DNA of 64,000 bases. Origin: Microbaculum marinum (GTDB lineage Bacteria > Pseudomonadota > Alphaproteobacteria > Rhizobiales > Tepidamorphaceae). The notes under the pieces are model-generated. The model was not told the DNA's origin. It saw only the letters and a program-made list of their open reading frames with translations, and did no database searches. The stretch is taken from the NCBI RefSeq assembly GCF_042646165.1, contig NZ_JBHRTC010000015.1, one strand, 5' to 3'. Each line of letters starts with the position of its first letter. Position 1 is the first letter of the stretch. Positions 53,043-61,229 of this stretch are shown here, in pieces. Both the position numbers and the translations under genes were made by a program.

Positions 53043-55118
53043 TCAGGCGTCCGCAAGACCACGCTTCTTCAGGAGAGAATCGGCGACCGGCGGCCGCCCC
53101 CGGAACGCCTCGTAGGCGGCTGCGGGTTCCTGCCGCCCGCCGGCCGAATAGACGTGCTGGTAAAGCCGGTTGGCCGTATCGGGATCGAATGGATCGCCGG
53201 CCTCGACGAATGCATCGAAGCCGTCGGCATCGAGCACTTCGGACCACATGTAGCTGTAATATGCCGCCGAGTAGCCGTCGCCTGCGAATACATGGAGGAA
53301 GTGCGGCGGGCGATGGCGCATGGCGATCGCGCGGGGCATTCCGATCTGCTCGAGGCTTCTCCCCTCGAACTCCCCGATGTCGAAGCCGTCGCCCGGCGGC
53401 TGCATGTGCACCATCATGTCGACCATCGCCGAGGACAGATATTCCACCGTCGCGAAACCCTGGTTGAAATTGCGTGCCGCCAGCAGGCGTTCGAGCAGTT
53501 CCGGCGGCATCGGTTCGCCGGTGCGATAATGGACCGCAAACTTCTGCAGCACCTCCGGCCGCTCGAGCCAGTGCTCGTAGATCTGCGAGGGAAACTCGAC
53601 GAAGTCGCGTGCAACGCTGGTGCCGGAGATCATCGGATAGGTGACGTCGGACAGAAGGCCGTGCAGGGCATGGCCGAACTCATGAAACAAGGTGTGGGCG
53701 TCGTCGAAGCTTAGCAGCGTCGGTGCGTTTGCCGACGCCTTGGCGAAATTGCAGACGTTCACGACGATCGGCCGGCGGTCGCCGGTCAGCTTTTCCTGGC
53801 TGCGGAATGAACTCATCCACGCGCCGCTGCGCTTGGAGGATCGGGCGAAATAGTCGCCGAGGAACAGCCCGACATGGCGGCCGTCCCGGCCGGTCACCTC
53901 CCAGACGCGGACGTCGGGGTGGTAGACTGGAACATCGTCCCGTTCGGTGAACGACAGCCCGAACAGCCGGTTTGCGGTGTAGAAGGCGGCGTCTATGATG
54001 CGGTCGAGCTGCAGGTATGGCTTCAGCCTGCCTTCATCGAGGTCGAAGTCCGCGGCCCGCTTCCTTTCGGAGTAGTAGCGCCAGTCCCACGGTGCCAGCT
54101 CGAAGTTTGCGCCATCTTCGCTGACCAGTTCCTGCAGCGCTGCCTGCTCATTCAGCGCCCGGGCGCGAGCCGGCCCCCACACCGTCTGAAGCAGGCCGAG
54201 CGCTGCCTCGGGAGTACCTGCCATGGAATCGTCGAGCCGGAAATGGGCGAAACTCTGGTAGCCCTGCAGCGCCGCGCGCTCGGCCCGCAGCGCCACCATC
54301 TCGGCAATGATGGAGCGGTTGTCCGTCTCGCCACCCCGCTCGCCGCGCGCGATCCAGGCGTTGAAGGCAGTCTCGCGGAGGTCGCGCCGTGCGGAATACT
54401 GAAGGAACGGCTCGATACTCGACCGCGACAGGGTGATCACGTGCTTGCCGGGCAGGCCCCGGTCCGCCGCGGCCTGGGCGGCGGCATCGACAAGTGTTTC
54501 CGGAAGGCCGGCAAGATCCTCCTCGCTCTCCAGAACCAGGGCAAAGTCCTTTTCGTCGGCAAGCACGTTCTGCCCGAACCGGATGCCGAGCGTTGCTAGC
54601 CGCTCGGCAATTTCCGAGACGCGCTTCTTGCCCTCTGGATCGAGAGAAGCCCCGTTGCGCACGAAAGCCGTGTGGTAACGCTCCAGCACGCGCGCCTGTT
54701 CGCTATCCAGGCCGAGCGCGTCGGTGCGAGCGAACAGGTCGTCGACCCGGGAAAACAGGCTTTCGTTCAGGAAGATGGCCGAGCTGTGGCGGGAGAGGAC
54801 AGGAGCGATTTCCCGCTCGATCGCCTGCAGTGCGTCGTTCGTGTGGGCGCCGGCGAGGTTGAAGAAGACGGAGGAGACGCGGCGCAAGGACTGGCCGCTC
54901 TTCTCCAGCGCCACGATCGTGTTGTCGAAGGTCGGCTCGCCGGGATCCCCCGCGATTGCGGCGAGCTCGGCATCGTGTTCCTTCAGTGCCGCTTCGAATG
55001 CGGGCGCAAAATGCGCCACGTCGATCTCTGCAAACGGTGGCACCGCGTGCGGCGTGTGCCAGTCGCGAAGGAGCGGATTTGCCGATTGATGGGTGGTGCC
55101 GGGCTTGTTTGACGTCAT
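53043..55118 (-). CDS. M3-family oligopeptidase (peptidyl-dipeptidase Dcp-like)
   Basis: 691 residues from ATG 55118. Zinc metallopeptidase with the HEFGHALHG motif (two zinc His and catalytic Glu), third ligand Glu in the downstream helix, plus the family-specific YSAAYYSYMWSEVLDADGFDAF. FAEIDVAHFAPAFEAALKEHD near the N-terminus is typical of Dcp/OpdA. No signal peptide, so cytosolic; it trims short peptides, removing dipeptides from C-termini (Dcp) or cutting internally (OpdA). Closest in layout to Dcp. Confidence 0.92.
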   Translation of the reverse strand: MTSNKPGTTHQSANPLLRDWHTPHAVPPFAEIDVAHFAPAFEAALKEHDAELAAIAGDPGEPTFDNTIVALEKSGQSLRRVSSVFFNLAGAHTNDALQAIEREIAPVLSRHSSAIFLNESLFSRVDDLFARTDALGLDSEQARVLERYHTAFVRNGASLDPEGKKRVSEIAERLATLGIRFGQNVLADEKDFALVLESEEDLAGLPETLVDAAAQAAADRGLPGKHVITLSRSSIEPFLQYSARRDLRETAFNAWIARGERGGETDNRSIIAEMVALRAERAALQGYQSFAHFRLDDSMAGTPEAALGLLQTVWGPARARALNEQAALQELVSEDGANFELAPWDWRYYSERKRAADFDLDEGRLKPYLQLDRIIDAAFYTANRLFGLSFTERDDVPVYHPDVRVWEVTGRDGRHVGLFLGDYFARSSKRSGAWMSSFRSQEKLTGDRRPIVVNVCNFAKASANAPTLLSFDDAHTLFHEFGHALHGLLSDVTYPMISGTSVARDFVEFPSQIYEHWLERPEVLQKFAVHYRTGEPMPPELLERLLAARNFNQGFATVEYLSSAMVDMMVHMQPPGDGFDIGEFEGRSLEQIGMPRAIAMRHRPPHFLHVFAGDGYSAAYYSYMWSEVLDADGFDAFVEAGDPFDPDTANRLYQHVYSAGGRQEPAAAYEAFRGRPPVADSLLKKRGLADA

Positions 55119-55330
55119 GGGGTGGGCAACCGCGGTTCGAGGACTGTTCGGAAAAGGCGGGCAGGCTTCACACATATAGGCCTTCGCCGCGAATTCGCAT
55201 CATTCGATACGCCGGGAGTCATTCCGGACATCAAAACTTGCACTTGCGGTCCGGCCGTCAGAACATCCCGCCCGGCGGACGTTACGGTATGGCGGCCGCC
55301 GGCCAGGTGCGAGCAGCGAGGAGGAATAGG

Positions 55331-57838
55331 ATGCGGCAAGGCATTTCCGTGGCGATCGTGGCGATTCTCCTGGCCGCGCCGTCCCTCGTTGTCCCGGCCC
55401 GCGCGGCTCCCGGCGTCACCACCGCGAACGTCAATTTCCGCACCGGCCCCGGCACGAGTTACGCCAGCATGGGAACCTTGGCCTCCGGAACCCCGGTCGA
55501 GGTCGGCGATTGCGATGAATCCGGTGCGTGGTGCGCCGTCAGCCAGGGCGACCGCAACGGCTTCGTCAGCGGGCAGTACCTGACGATCGACGAGGATCCG
55601 ACTGCCTGGCCGCGCGCCTTCACCACCGACGGCGGCGCGACGATCGTCCTGCATCAGCCGCAGGTCACGGCCTGGGACAATTTCACGGACCTATCCGCCC
55701 TCGTCGCGGCCGAATACAAGCCGGGCAAGGATGCCGACGCCGTGTTCGGCGTCATCGGCCTGAAAGGCAAGACGCAGGCCGATCACGAGAACAATGACGT
55801 CGTTATCAGCGACATCACGGTGACCGAGCTCAATTTTTCGGTTCTCGGCCGCGACCAGCTCGGCGATCTGTCGCTCGAGGTCGGGAAACTGCTGCCGACG
55901 GACCCGATCACGCTGTCGATGCAGCGCCTGACGGCGAGTCTGGCCGCTTACGAACAGCTTGGCGACGTCGAGGGCCTGAAGTCGGATCCGCCGCCGATTT
56001 TCGTGTCGGAGTCACCGGCCATCCTGGTGCAGACCGAAGGGGAGGCCGTCGAGGCGCCGATAGAGGCTGTCGACGGGCTGACCTTCGTCGTCAACACAAA
56101 CTGGGACCTCTTCAAGGTGACGTCATCGGGCGACTACTATCTTCGTGACGAGACGTCGTGGCTGACCGGCAAGTCGCTGAGCGGCGACTGGCAGCAGGCG
56201 ACGAGCTTGCCGGAGGTGTTGTCGAAGCTGCCCGACGACGACAGCTGGAAGGATGCCCGCGAGGCCATGCCGCCGACGCCCTTCGCGGACGGCAGGGCGC
56301 CGAAGGTGGTGTATTCGGACAAGCCGGCCGAACTGATCCTGCTGGACGGCGAACCGAAGCTCGAAACGGTGCCGGGGACCGCGCTTGAATGGGTCTCGAA
56401 CACGGAGACCGACCTGTTCTTCTACACGGCCTCGAAGACCTGGTACGCCCTGTTTTCGGGCCGCTGGTTCAGCGCCACCTCGCTTGATGGCCCCTGGACC
56501 TTTGCCACGACGAACCTTCCCGACGACTTCCGCAAGATCCCCGACGATACCCCCTATTACACGGTGCGGGCGTCCGTTCCCGGTACGTCGGAAAGCGACG
56601 AGGCGCGCCTCAAGGCCATGGTCCCGCAGACCGCGCGCGTCGAGACGGACGGCACGATCACCGGATCGGTGGAGTACTCCGGCGACCCGGAGTTCAAGCC
56701 GATCGAGGGGACCGAACTCGCCTATGCCGACAATACCCAGAGCCAGGTGATCCAGGTCGGGACCAAATACTACCTGCTGCAGGACGGCGTCTGGTTCGTG
56801 GGCGACACGCCGAACGGCCCGTTCAGCGTGGCGACGTCGGTGCCGGAGGCGATCTACGAGATACCGCCGTCCTCGCCCGTCTACAACGTCACCTACGTGC
56901 GGGTGTACGACACCGAACCCGGCGCCGTCTGGTTCGGGTACACGATGGGCTATCTCGGCGCCTATCTGGCCTGGGACAACCTCGTCTACGGCACCGGCTG
57001 GTACTACCCGCCCTACTGGGGCTGGTACGGCGCCGCCCGCTACCCGATCTACTATCCGCGGCCTGTCACCTACGGCATCGGCGCCTACTACAACCCGGTT
57101 CGGGGCGTCTACGGGCGGTACGGCTACGCGTACGGGCCGTATCGCGGCATCGGGCGGGCAAGCTACTACAACCCGCGCACCGGTACCTATGTCCGTGCCG
57201 GCGGATCCTACGGTCCGCTGGGCAGCCGCGGGTTCGTGGCGGCCTACAATCCGCGTACCGGGTCTGGCGGGTTCGCCGCCGGAGGCCACAACATCTATGG
57301 CTCCTGGGGAGCCAGGGGCGTCACGGGGGTCACCGGCGGAGCCGCCTGGGCGCGGTCGCGGGGGACCGGTCTGACCAGCGCCAGCGCCGCCCGCTGGCGC
57401 ACCGGCGTCGGAACCGCGGGGGCAGGATACTCGGCCGGGCGCCGGCCGGGCGACAACGTGTTCGCAGGCCGTGACGGCACCGTCTACCGCAACCAGAACG
57501 GCCAATGGCAGCAGCGCACCGGCAACGGCTGGGGGGCCGTCAAGCCGCCGGCGACGCCGGCCCGTACGGTGCCGCAGGCCACCCGGCCGGCGACCCGTCC
57601 GAATCTGCCGCAGACGCCGAATTTCCAAGCGCGGCCAAACATTTCGTCGCATCCCAACATCCAGGTCCCGCAGGCCCGCAACGTGCCTTCGAACATTCGG
57701 GCCGATCAGTTCGGCCGGCAGCTCGGCAACCAGATGATGCAGGGCCAGCGCATGGGCAGCCGGCCGGCGGCACCGCAGGTCCGGGCACCTTCACGGGGCG
57801 GCGGCGGGTTCTCGCGCGGCGGCGGCTTTCGTCGGTAG
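55331..57838 (+). CDS. Large secreted SH3b / carbohydrate-binding V/XII-like protein
   Basis: 835 residues. Signal peptide ending VPARA, a bacterial SH3 domain (about 26-85: VTTANVNFRTGPGTSYASMGTL ... WCAVSQGDRNGFV), then several related modules of 70-90 residues with the pattern V-x-N-T-x-x-D-L-F ... Y-Y-x-L-x-x-x-x-W-x-x ... L-x-G-x-W (about 270-590). The segment PPSSPVYNVTYVRVYD leads into a Gly/Tyr/Pro/Arg-rich tail (about 620-835) ending in GGGGFSRGGGFRR. This layout matches rhizobial proteins labelled carbohydrate-binding family V/XII. It is probably bound to the cell envelope. GAGGAGGAA precedes ATG 55331. No enzymatic motif. Confidence 0.85.
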   Translation: MRQGISVAIVAILLAAPSLVVPARAAPGVTTANVNFRTGPGTSYASMGTLASGTPVEVGDCDESGAWCAVSQGDRNGFVSGQYLTIDEDPTAWPRAFTTDGGATIVLHQPQVTAWDNFTDLSALVAAEYKPGKDADAVFGVIGLKGKTQADHENNDVVISDITVTELNFSVLGRDQLGDLSLEVGKLLPTDPITLSMQRLTASLAAYEQLGDVEGLKSDPPPIFVSESPAILVQTEGEAVEAPIEAVDGLTFVVNTNWDLFKVTSSGDYYLRDETSWLTGKSLSGDWQQATSLPEVLSKLPDDDSWKDAREAMPPTPFADGRAPKVVYSDKPAELILLDGEPKLETVPGTALEWVSNTETDLFFYTASKTWYALFSGRWFSATSLDGPWTFATTNLPDDFRKIPDDTPYYTVRASVPGTSESDEARLKAMVPQTARVETDGTITGSVEYSGDPEFKPIEGTELAYADNTQSQVIQVGTKYYLLQDGVWFVGDTPNGPFSVATSVPEAIYEIPPSSPVYNVTYVRVYDTEPGAVWFGYTMGYLGAYLAWDNLVYGTGWYYPPYWGWYGAARYPIYYPRPVTYGIGAYYNPVRGVYGRYGYAYGPYRGIGRASYYNPRTGTYVRAGGSYGPLGSRGFVAAYNPRTGSGGFAAGGHNIYGSWGARGVTGVTGGAAWARSRGTGLTSASAARWRTGVGTAGAGYSAGRRPGDNVFAGRDGTVYRNQNGQWQQRTGNGWGAVKPPATPARTVPQATRPATRPNLPQTPNFQARPNISSHPNIQVPQARNVPSNIRADQFGRQLGNQMMQGQRMGSRPAAPQVRAPSRGGGGFSRGGGFRR

Positions 57839-57842
57839 CTAC

Positions 57843-57913
57843 GTGTCAGGAGGCTGCCAGGACGGTGCCATCAGCGTGCCGTAACCGTGCCAGGGCTGTG
57901 CTATGGACGTGCC
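57843..57913. repeat. Seven short direct repeats with exact 11-bp period
   Basis: The pentamer GTGCC (variants GTGTC, CTGCC, GTGCT) begins at 57843, 57854, 57865, 57876, 57887, 57898 and 57909, always 11 bp apart. The following six bases are loosely A-G-rich (consensus GTGCCAGGGAC). The array fills the gap between the SH3-protein gene and glxA and runs into the last codons of glxA. Confidence 0.75.
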
Positions 57914-58872
57914 AGCTCCGGGACCCCGGTGCGCCGGGCCTGTGTCGGCGACGTGCCGTAGCGACGCCGGAAGGCGTCGGCGAAATGACTGGCGCTGACG
58001 AAGCCGCAGGCGATCGCGACCTCCGATACCGACAGCGAGGTCTCGGTGAGTAGCGCCCGCGCCCGGTCGAGCCGCAGCCGCAGGTACTGCTCCTTGATCG
58101 TGCAGCCGAGCTTGGAGCGGAACAGGCGCTCGAGCTGCCGCACCGAGACGCCGGCGACGGCGGCAAGTTCCTCGCGGCGGACCGGCTCCTCGATGGCTTC
58201 CTCCATGCGGCCGAGCACGGCGATCAGCTTGGCGTCGCCGATCCCGTAGCGGGCGGCGATCTCGAGGCGCTGCGGCCGCGAGCCGGCGCGCACCTGCGTC
58301 GACAGGAACCAGTCGCTGACCTCGGAGGCGAGCGCCCGGCCGTGCGCCTCGGCGATCAGCGCGTGCATGAGGTCGAGGCCGGCGATGCCGCCGGCGCAGG
58401 TGAAGCGGCCGCGATCGATCTCGAACAGCGAGCGGGTGACGTCGAGATCGGGGAACCGTTCCACGAAGGCGGCGTGATGGTCCCAGTGGACGGTGCAGCG
58501 ATAGCCGGCGAGGACGCCGGCGCGGGCGAGCAGGAACGGTCCGCCCGACACGCCGCCGAGCCGCACGCCGCGCAGCGCCAGGTGCCGCAACCAGGCCATG
58601 GCGCGGCCGCTGTCGAGGCCGGCGCTCTCGGCGGCGGCGACGACAAAGAGCCAGTCGATGCCCTGGTCGGCGCCGACGGCGACGTCGGGGGCGATGGTCA
58701 CCCCGTTGGAGGACTGCGCCGGACGACCGTCGAGGGTCGCGTGGCTCCATCGGTAGAGCGTGCGTCCGGCCAGGCGGTTGGCCGCCCGCAACGGCTCGAC
58801 CGCGCTCGCGTAGGACATCAGCGCGAAACCGGGGATCAGCAGGAAGCAGACCTTGCAGGGCGTGTCGTTCAT
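57901..58872 (-). CDS. GlxA-family regulator (DJ-1/PfpI domain plus AraC HTH)
   Basis: 323 residues. The N-terminal ~190 are a class-I glutamine-amidotransferase-like domain (VCFLLIPGFALMSYASAVEPL; the nucleophile-elbow region reads VSGGPFLLARAG, without the Cys of true hydrolases). The C-terminal ~100 carry two HTHs: LAAVAGVSVRQLERLFRSKLG and SVSEVAIACGFVSASHFADAFRRRYG. Relatives control choline, carnitine and arginine catabolism. It stands alone behind a strong terminator, with 340 bp of upstream region. Confidence 0.92.
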   Translation of the reverse strand: MNDTPCKVCFLLIPGFALMSYASAVEPLRAANRLAGRTLYRWSHATLDGRPAQSSNGVTIAPDVAVGADQGIDWLFVVAAAESAGLDSGRAMAWLRHLALRGVRLGGVSGGPFLLARAGVLAGYRCTVHWDHHAAFVERFPDLDVTRSLFEIDRGRFTCAGGIAGLDLMHALIAEAHGRALASEVSDWFLSTQVRAGSRPQRLEIAARYGIGDAKLIAVLGRMEEAIEEPVRREELAAVAGVSVRQLERLFRSKLGCTIKEQYLRLRLDRARALLTETSLSVSEVAIACGFVSASHFADAFRRRYGTSPTQARRTGVPELARP

Positions 58873-59212
58873 CTGGCGCGACGCAGGAAGCGGCCTTGGA
58901 CGAGAAGCGGGTCGCGCAGAGGCAACAGAGACACGGCTTCGCTGTCAAGCGCCCGGGCCGGCAGGACGCCGAGACGGACGCCCTGATGTCTCAGGCGCCT
59001 CGAGCCGTCGGCCTCACGGGACGCGCAGGGCGGTTCACTCGCAGGGCAGGACTGGCCCCGGACGGTCGCCGGTGCCACCGGAAGAAAACCGAGCCCGCCG
59101 CATGAGGCGGCAAGCCGGAAAAAATGTCCGGCATCGGACGAGGTCCGCCGGAGCCCGCAAAGGCGTTAGCGGGCCCCTCACCGATGCCGGACCAGTTAGG
59201 CCTGGCGGCACC
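58873..59212. other. Intergenic region upstream of glxA
   Basis: 340 bp without a gene. The distal part is the terminator of the three-gene module (59119-59192); the rest must hold the glxA promoter, which I could not locate with confidence. Confidence 0.55.
59119..59192 (-). terminator. Strong nested-hairpin intrinsic terminator
   Basis: On the minus strand GTCCGGCATCGG (59192-59181) pairs perfectly over 12 bp with CCGATGCCGGAC (59137-59126), enclosing inner stems (GAGG/CCTC, then GCCCGC/GCGGGC). The last arm is followed by AT and a run of six T (59124-59119). It begins 20 nt after the stop of the cysteine-hydrolase gene and so closes that transcript before glxA. Confidence 0.85.
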
Positions 59213-59806
59213 CTATCCGGCCAGGCTCGGTTTTCTCCCGGTGTAGCGGGAGACGATCTGCGAGGTTGACGTCACGTCGCAAAAGAGTCCAGCGATCTCC
59301 GCGACAATTTCGTGGACCTCCCTTTCATCGTGGTCTCCCAATGCCTTACTGGCCGAGGCATCCGAAACCAATGTTGTCTTATGACCACGGTGATGCGCAT
59401 CAAAGATGGTCGAGAGACAGTTGCTTTCACAGGTCAGGCCGGCCAGCAGGAAAAATGGGCTCGACAGGCTGTCGAGCAAGGTGCTGAAGGAATCGTTCGA
59501 ATAGCAGGAGGGATGCGAGCGCTCGAAGACCATCTCGTGCGGCCGCGGCCGGAACTCCTCGATCCACTCCGCAAAGGGCGTCGCCCGGTTGAAGAACGGC
59601 TCGCGCCGCAGCTGCCGGAAATGGGCGACCGGGAGGCCGCGGTCGCGTGCGAAATCGAGCAGCCGCAGCGAGTTCGACCACCAGGGGTCGCGGCCCGAAA
59701 GCGCATAGGCGCGGCCGTCGCTGATGTATTCCTGCTGCAGGTCGAGGAACACGAACAGCGGTGTTCCAAGGTCCTCCGTGTGGCGCGGAAACTGGATCAC
59801 AGTCAT
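59213..59806 (-). CDS. Isochorismatase-like cysteine hydrolase
   Basis: 197 residues. Asp22 in FVFLDLQQEYISDG, a basic residue region VFERSHPSCYSND at the Lys position (Arg96), and GLTCESNCLST with Cys130 as likely nucleophile. Compared with textbook members the Cys is one position later, as I recall for a subgroup with a C-L-S/A-T motif. DAHHRGHKTTLVSDASAS after it is canonical. Members hydrolyse amides, carbamoyl groups or the isochorismate ether. Third gene of the module, 13 nt after the acetyltransferase gene. Unlike the isochorismatase-fold protein at 42.2 kb it keeps a nucleophile. Confidence 0.82.
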   Translation of the reverse strand: MTVIQFPRHTEDLGTPLFVFLDLQQEYISDGRAYALSGRDPWWSNSLRLLDFARDRGLPVAHFRQLRREPFFNRATPFAEWIEEFRPRPHEMVFERSHPSCYSNDSFSTLLDSLSSPFFLLAGLTCESNCLSTIFDAHHRGHKTTLVSDASASKALGDHDEREVHEIVAEIAGLFCDVTSTSQIVSRYTGRKPSLAG

Positions 59807-59819
59807 TCGTATCCTCCGT

Positions 59820-60458
59820 TCAGGCAGCTTTCCGGTCGCCGAGGGGCGACGTGACGGGCCGGGCCATCGAGTTCTCGAGCACGCCGGGCTCGTCCCACTC
59901 GCCTTCCGGACGGATCAGTTCGTAGGGATCGCTGTCCAGCGTCAGCGGATCGGGGTGCGGTTCGACCTCGAGCAGCATCTCGGTATAGGAGTAGTCGGAG
60001 AACACCAGCTTGCGGTTGCCGCCCATCGGCTTGGCGCCGAACCGGCTCCAGAACTTGACCAGGCGGTCCTGCGCATGGCCGTAGATGGTCGTGTAGCCCT
60101 TCTTCCGGCACAGCTCGATTCCCGCCCAGACGATATCGAAGGAGAGGCGCGAATTGCGGTGCTCGTGGCGCACGGCGAGCCGTTCGATCTTGGCGAAGGA
60201 GGCGAAGAACCGCACCCGCAGGCAGGCGGCCGGCTCGTTGTCGACGTAGCCGATCAGGTGGGTGGCGCAGAAATCGTTGCCGTCGAATTCCTCGGGATAG
60301 GGGCAGGTCTGCTCGCTCAGGAACACCGCCGAGCGGATGGCGACCACCTTCATCATGTCGTTGAGGGTCCGGGCAACCTGTATGCTGTACGGCCTGGACT
60401 TGCCGGGCGCACTCCGGGATTCGGTCCTGCCGTAGGTGGCGTAAATCGGGGTGGTCAT
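59820..60458 (-). CDS. GNAT-family acyltransferase, autoinducer-synthase-like
   Basis: 213 residues from ATG 60458 (AGGGAGA 9 nt upstream). The pattern RTLNDMMKVVAIRSAVFLSEQ followed by CPYPEEFDGNDFCATHLIGYVDNEPAACLRVR and AKIERLAVRHEHRNSRLSFDIV resembles the GNAT fold as used in N-acyl amino acid and acyl-homoserine-lactone synthases: an N-terminal R-x3-F motif, strand 4 with R-V-R, and the CoA/ACP loop RHEHRNSRLS in place of R-x-x-G-x-G. It may acylate an amino acid or amine. Middle gene of the module. The 49-residue in-frame extension is not conserved. Confidence 0.78.
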   Translation of the reverse strand: MTTPIYATYGRTESRSAPGKSRPYSIQVARTLNDMMKVVAIRSAVFLSEQTCPYPEEFDGNDFCATHLIGYVDNEPAACLRVRFFASFAKIERLAVRHEHRNSRLSFDIVWAGIELCRKKGYTTIYGHAQDRLVKFWSRFGAKPMGGNRKLVFSDYSYTEMLLEVEPHPDPLTLDSDPYELIRPEGEWDEPGVLENSMARPVTSPLGDRKAA

Positions 60459-60522
60459 CGTCTGGTTCTCCCTGTCACTGCGCTCGTTCACCCTGTACAT
60501 CGGTTCGCCCGGGCCAACGCCG

Positions 60523-61137
60523 CTACCGGTCGCCGACCAGTCCGCCGCTGCGATTGGCGATACGCACGTAGCGCTGCAGGCCGGGACATCCCGAACGAAC
60601 GTCATGGAAGCCCAGATGCGCCATCAGCGGCCGGGCCTGCGGGGTGGTCGGCCGCGCGTACAGGTTGGCCGATGCGAAGGTATCGGCCTGAAGCAGCCGG
60701 CTCATGGCGCAGACGCCGGCAATCGCCGGGCCCGGCGCGACGACGGCCCATTTGTAGATCGCCGCAGGCGTGCCGCCGGTCGGCACCAGCGTGCAGGGAT
60801 CGGGATCGCCCGCGTTGAGTTCGCCCAGCAGCAGGGCCTCAAGCCCGTCCCTCGACAGATGCAGCATCGCGTAGATGCCGACGGCGCTGTCGCCCCGCTC
60901 GAACACCCAGATGCTGTCCGCGTTCCGGTTGATCACCTTGGCGACAACCTTCTCCGCCGATGACAGGACCGGGATCTCGCGGCCTGCGAAGGCCAGCAGG
61001 CTGCCGATCTCGGCCCTCTGCACCCGACGGACGTTCGTTCCGGACCGGTGGATGCGGCCGAGATGGTCGAATTCGCGGCGCTGCAAATTTGCAGCATCCC
61101 CTCGGACGATCCGCAGAACGGGTTGACTGGCAGGCAT
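60523..61137 (-). CDS. Unknown protein, possibly a divergent GNAT-like acyltransferase
   Basis: 204 residues from ATG 61137 (GGAG 8 nt upstream; the TTG at 61140 is not needed). I do not recognise a known family with certainty. The order of segments is GNAT-like: DSIWVFERGDSAVGIYAML (strands 2-4), IYKWAVVAPGPAIAGVCAMSR in place of the CoA loop, and TTPQARPLMAHLGFHDV, which looks like the final helix and strand (x-A-x-x-L-x-x-L-G-F) of GNATs. First gene of the module that also encodes the acyltransferase and the cysteine hydrolase; 64 nt separate it from the next. No signal peptide. Confidence 0.65.
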   Translation of the reverse strand: MPASQPVLRIVRGDAANLQRREFDHLGRIHRSGTNVRRVQRAEIGSLLAFAGREIPVLSSAEKVVAKVINRNADSIWVFERGDSAVGIYAMLHLSRDGLEALLLGELNAGDPDPCTLVPTGGTPAAIYKWAVVAPGPAIAGVCAMSRLLQADTFASANLYARPTTPQARPLMAHLGFHDVRSGCPGLQRYVRIANRSGGLVGDR

Positions 61138-61198
61138 CAAAAAACACTCCGCTTCAGGCGTAATGCTTTATCATAGGGGGCAAAGTCGGCTATACTGT

Positions 61199-61212
61199 GC
61201 AGCAATTGTTGC
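61199..61212. promoter_or_regulatory. Candidate LysR binding dyad
   Basis: GCAGCAATTGTTGC, an imperfect palindrome around CAATTG, lies in the 92-bp region between the divergent module (start 61137) and lysR (start 61230), just after a TATACT that could be the -10 of lysR. Position and symmetry suit autoregulation by the LysR protein. Confidence 0.45.
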
Positions 61213-61229
61213 AAAGGGGTGATGCGTAA

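Noticed and set aside
57839..58948. Alternative 369-codon minus-strand frame over glxA and the 11-bp repeats
   Set aside because: It is Arg/Pro-rich shadow coding; the glxA frame has both domains with motifs.
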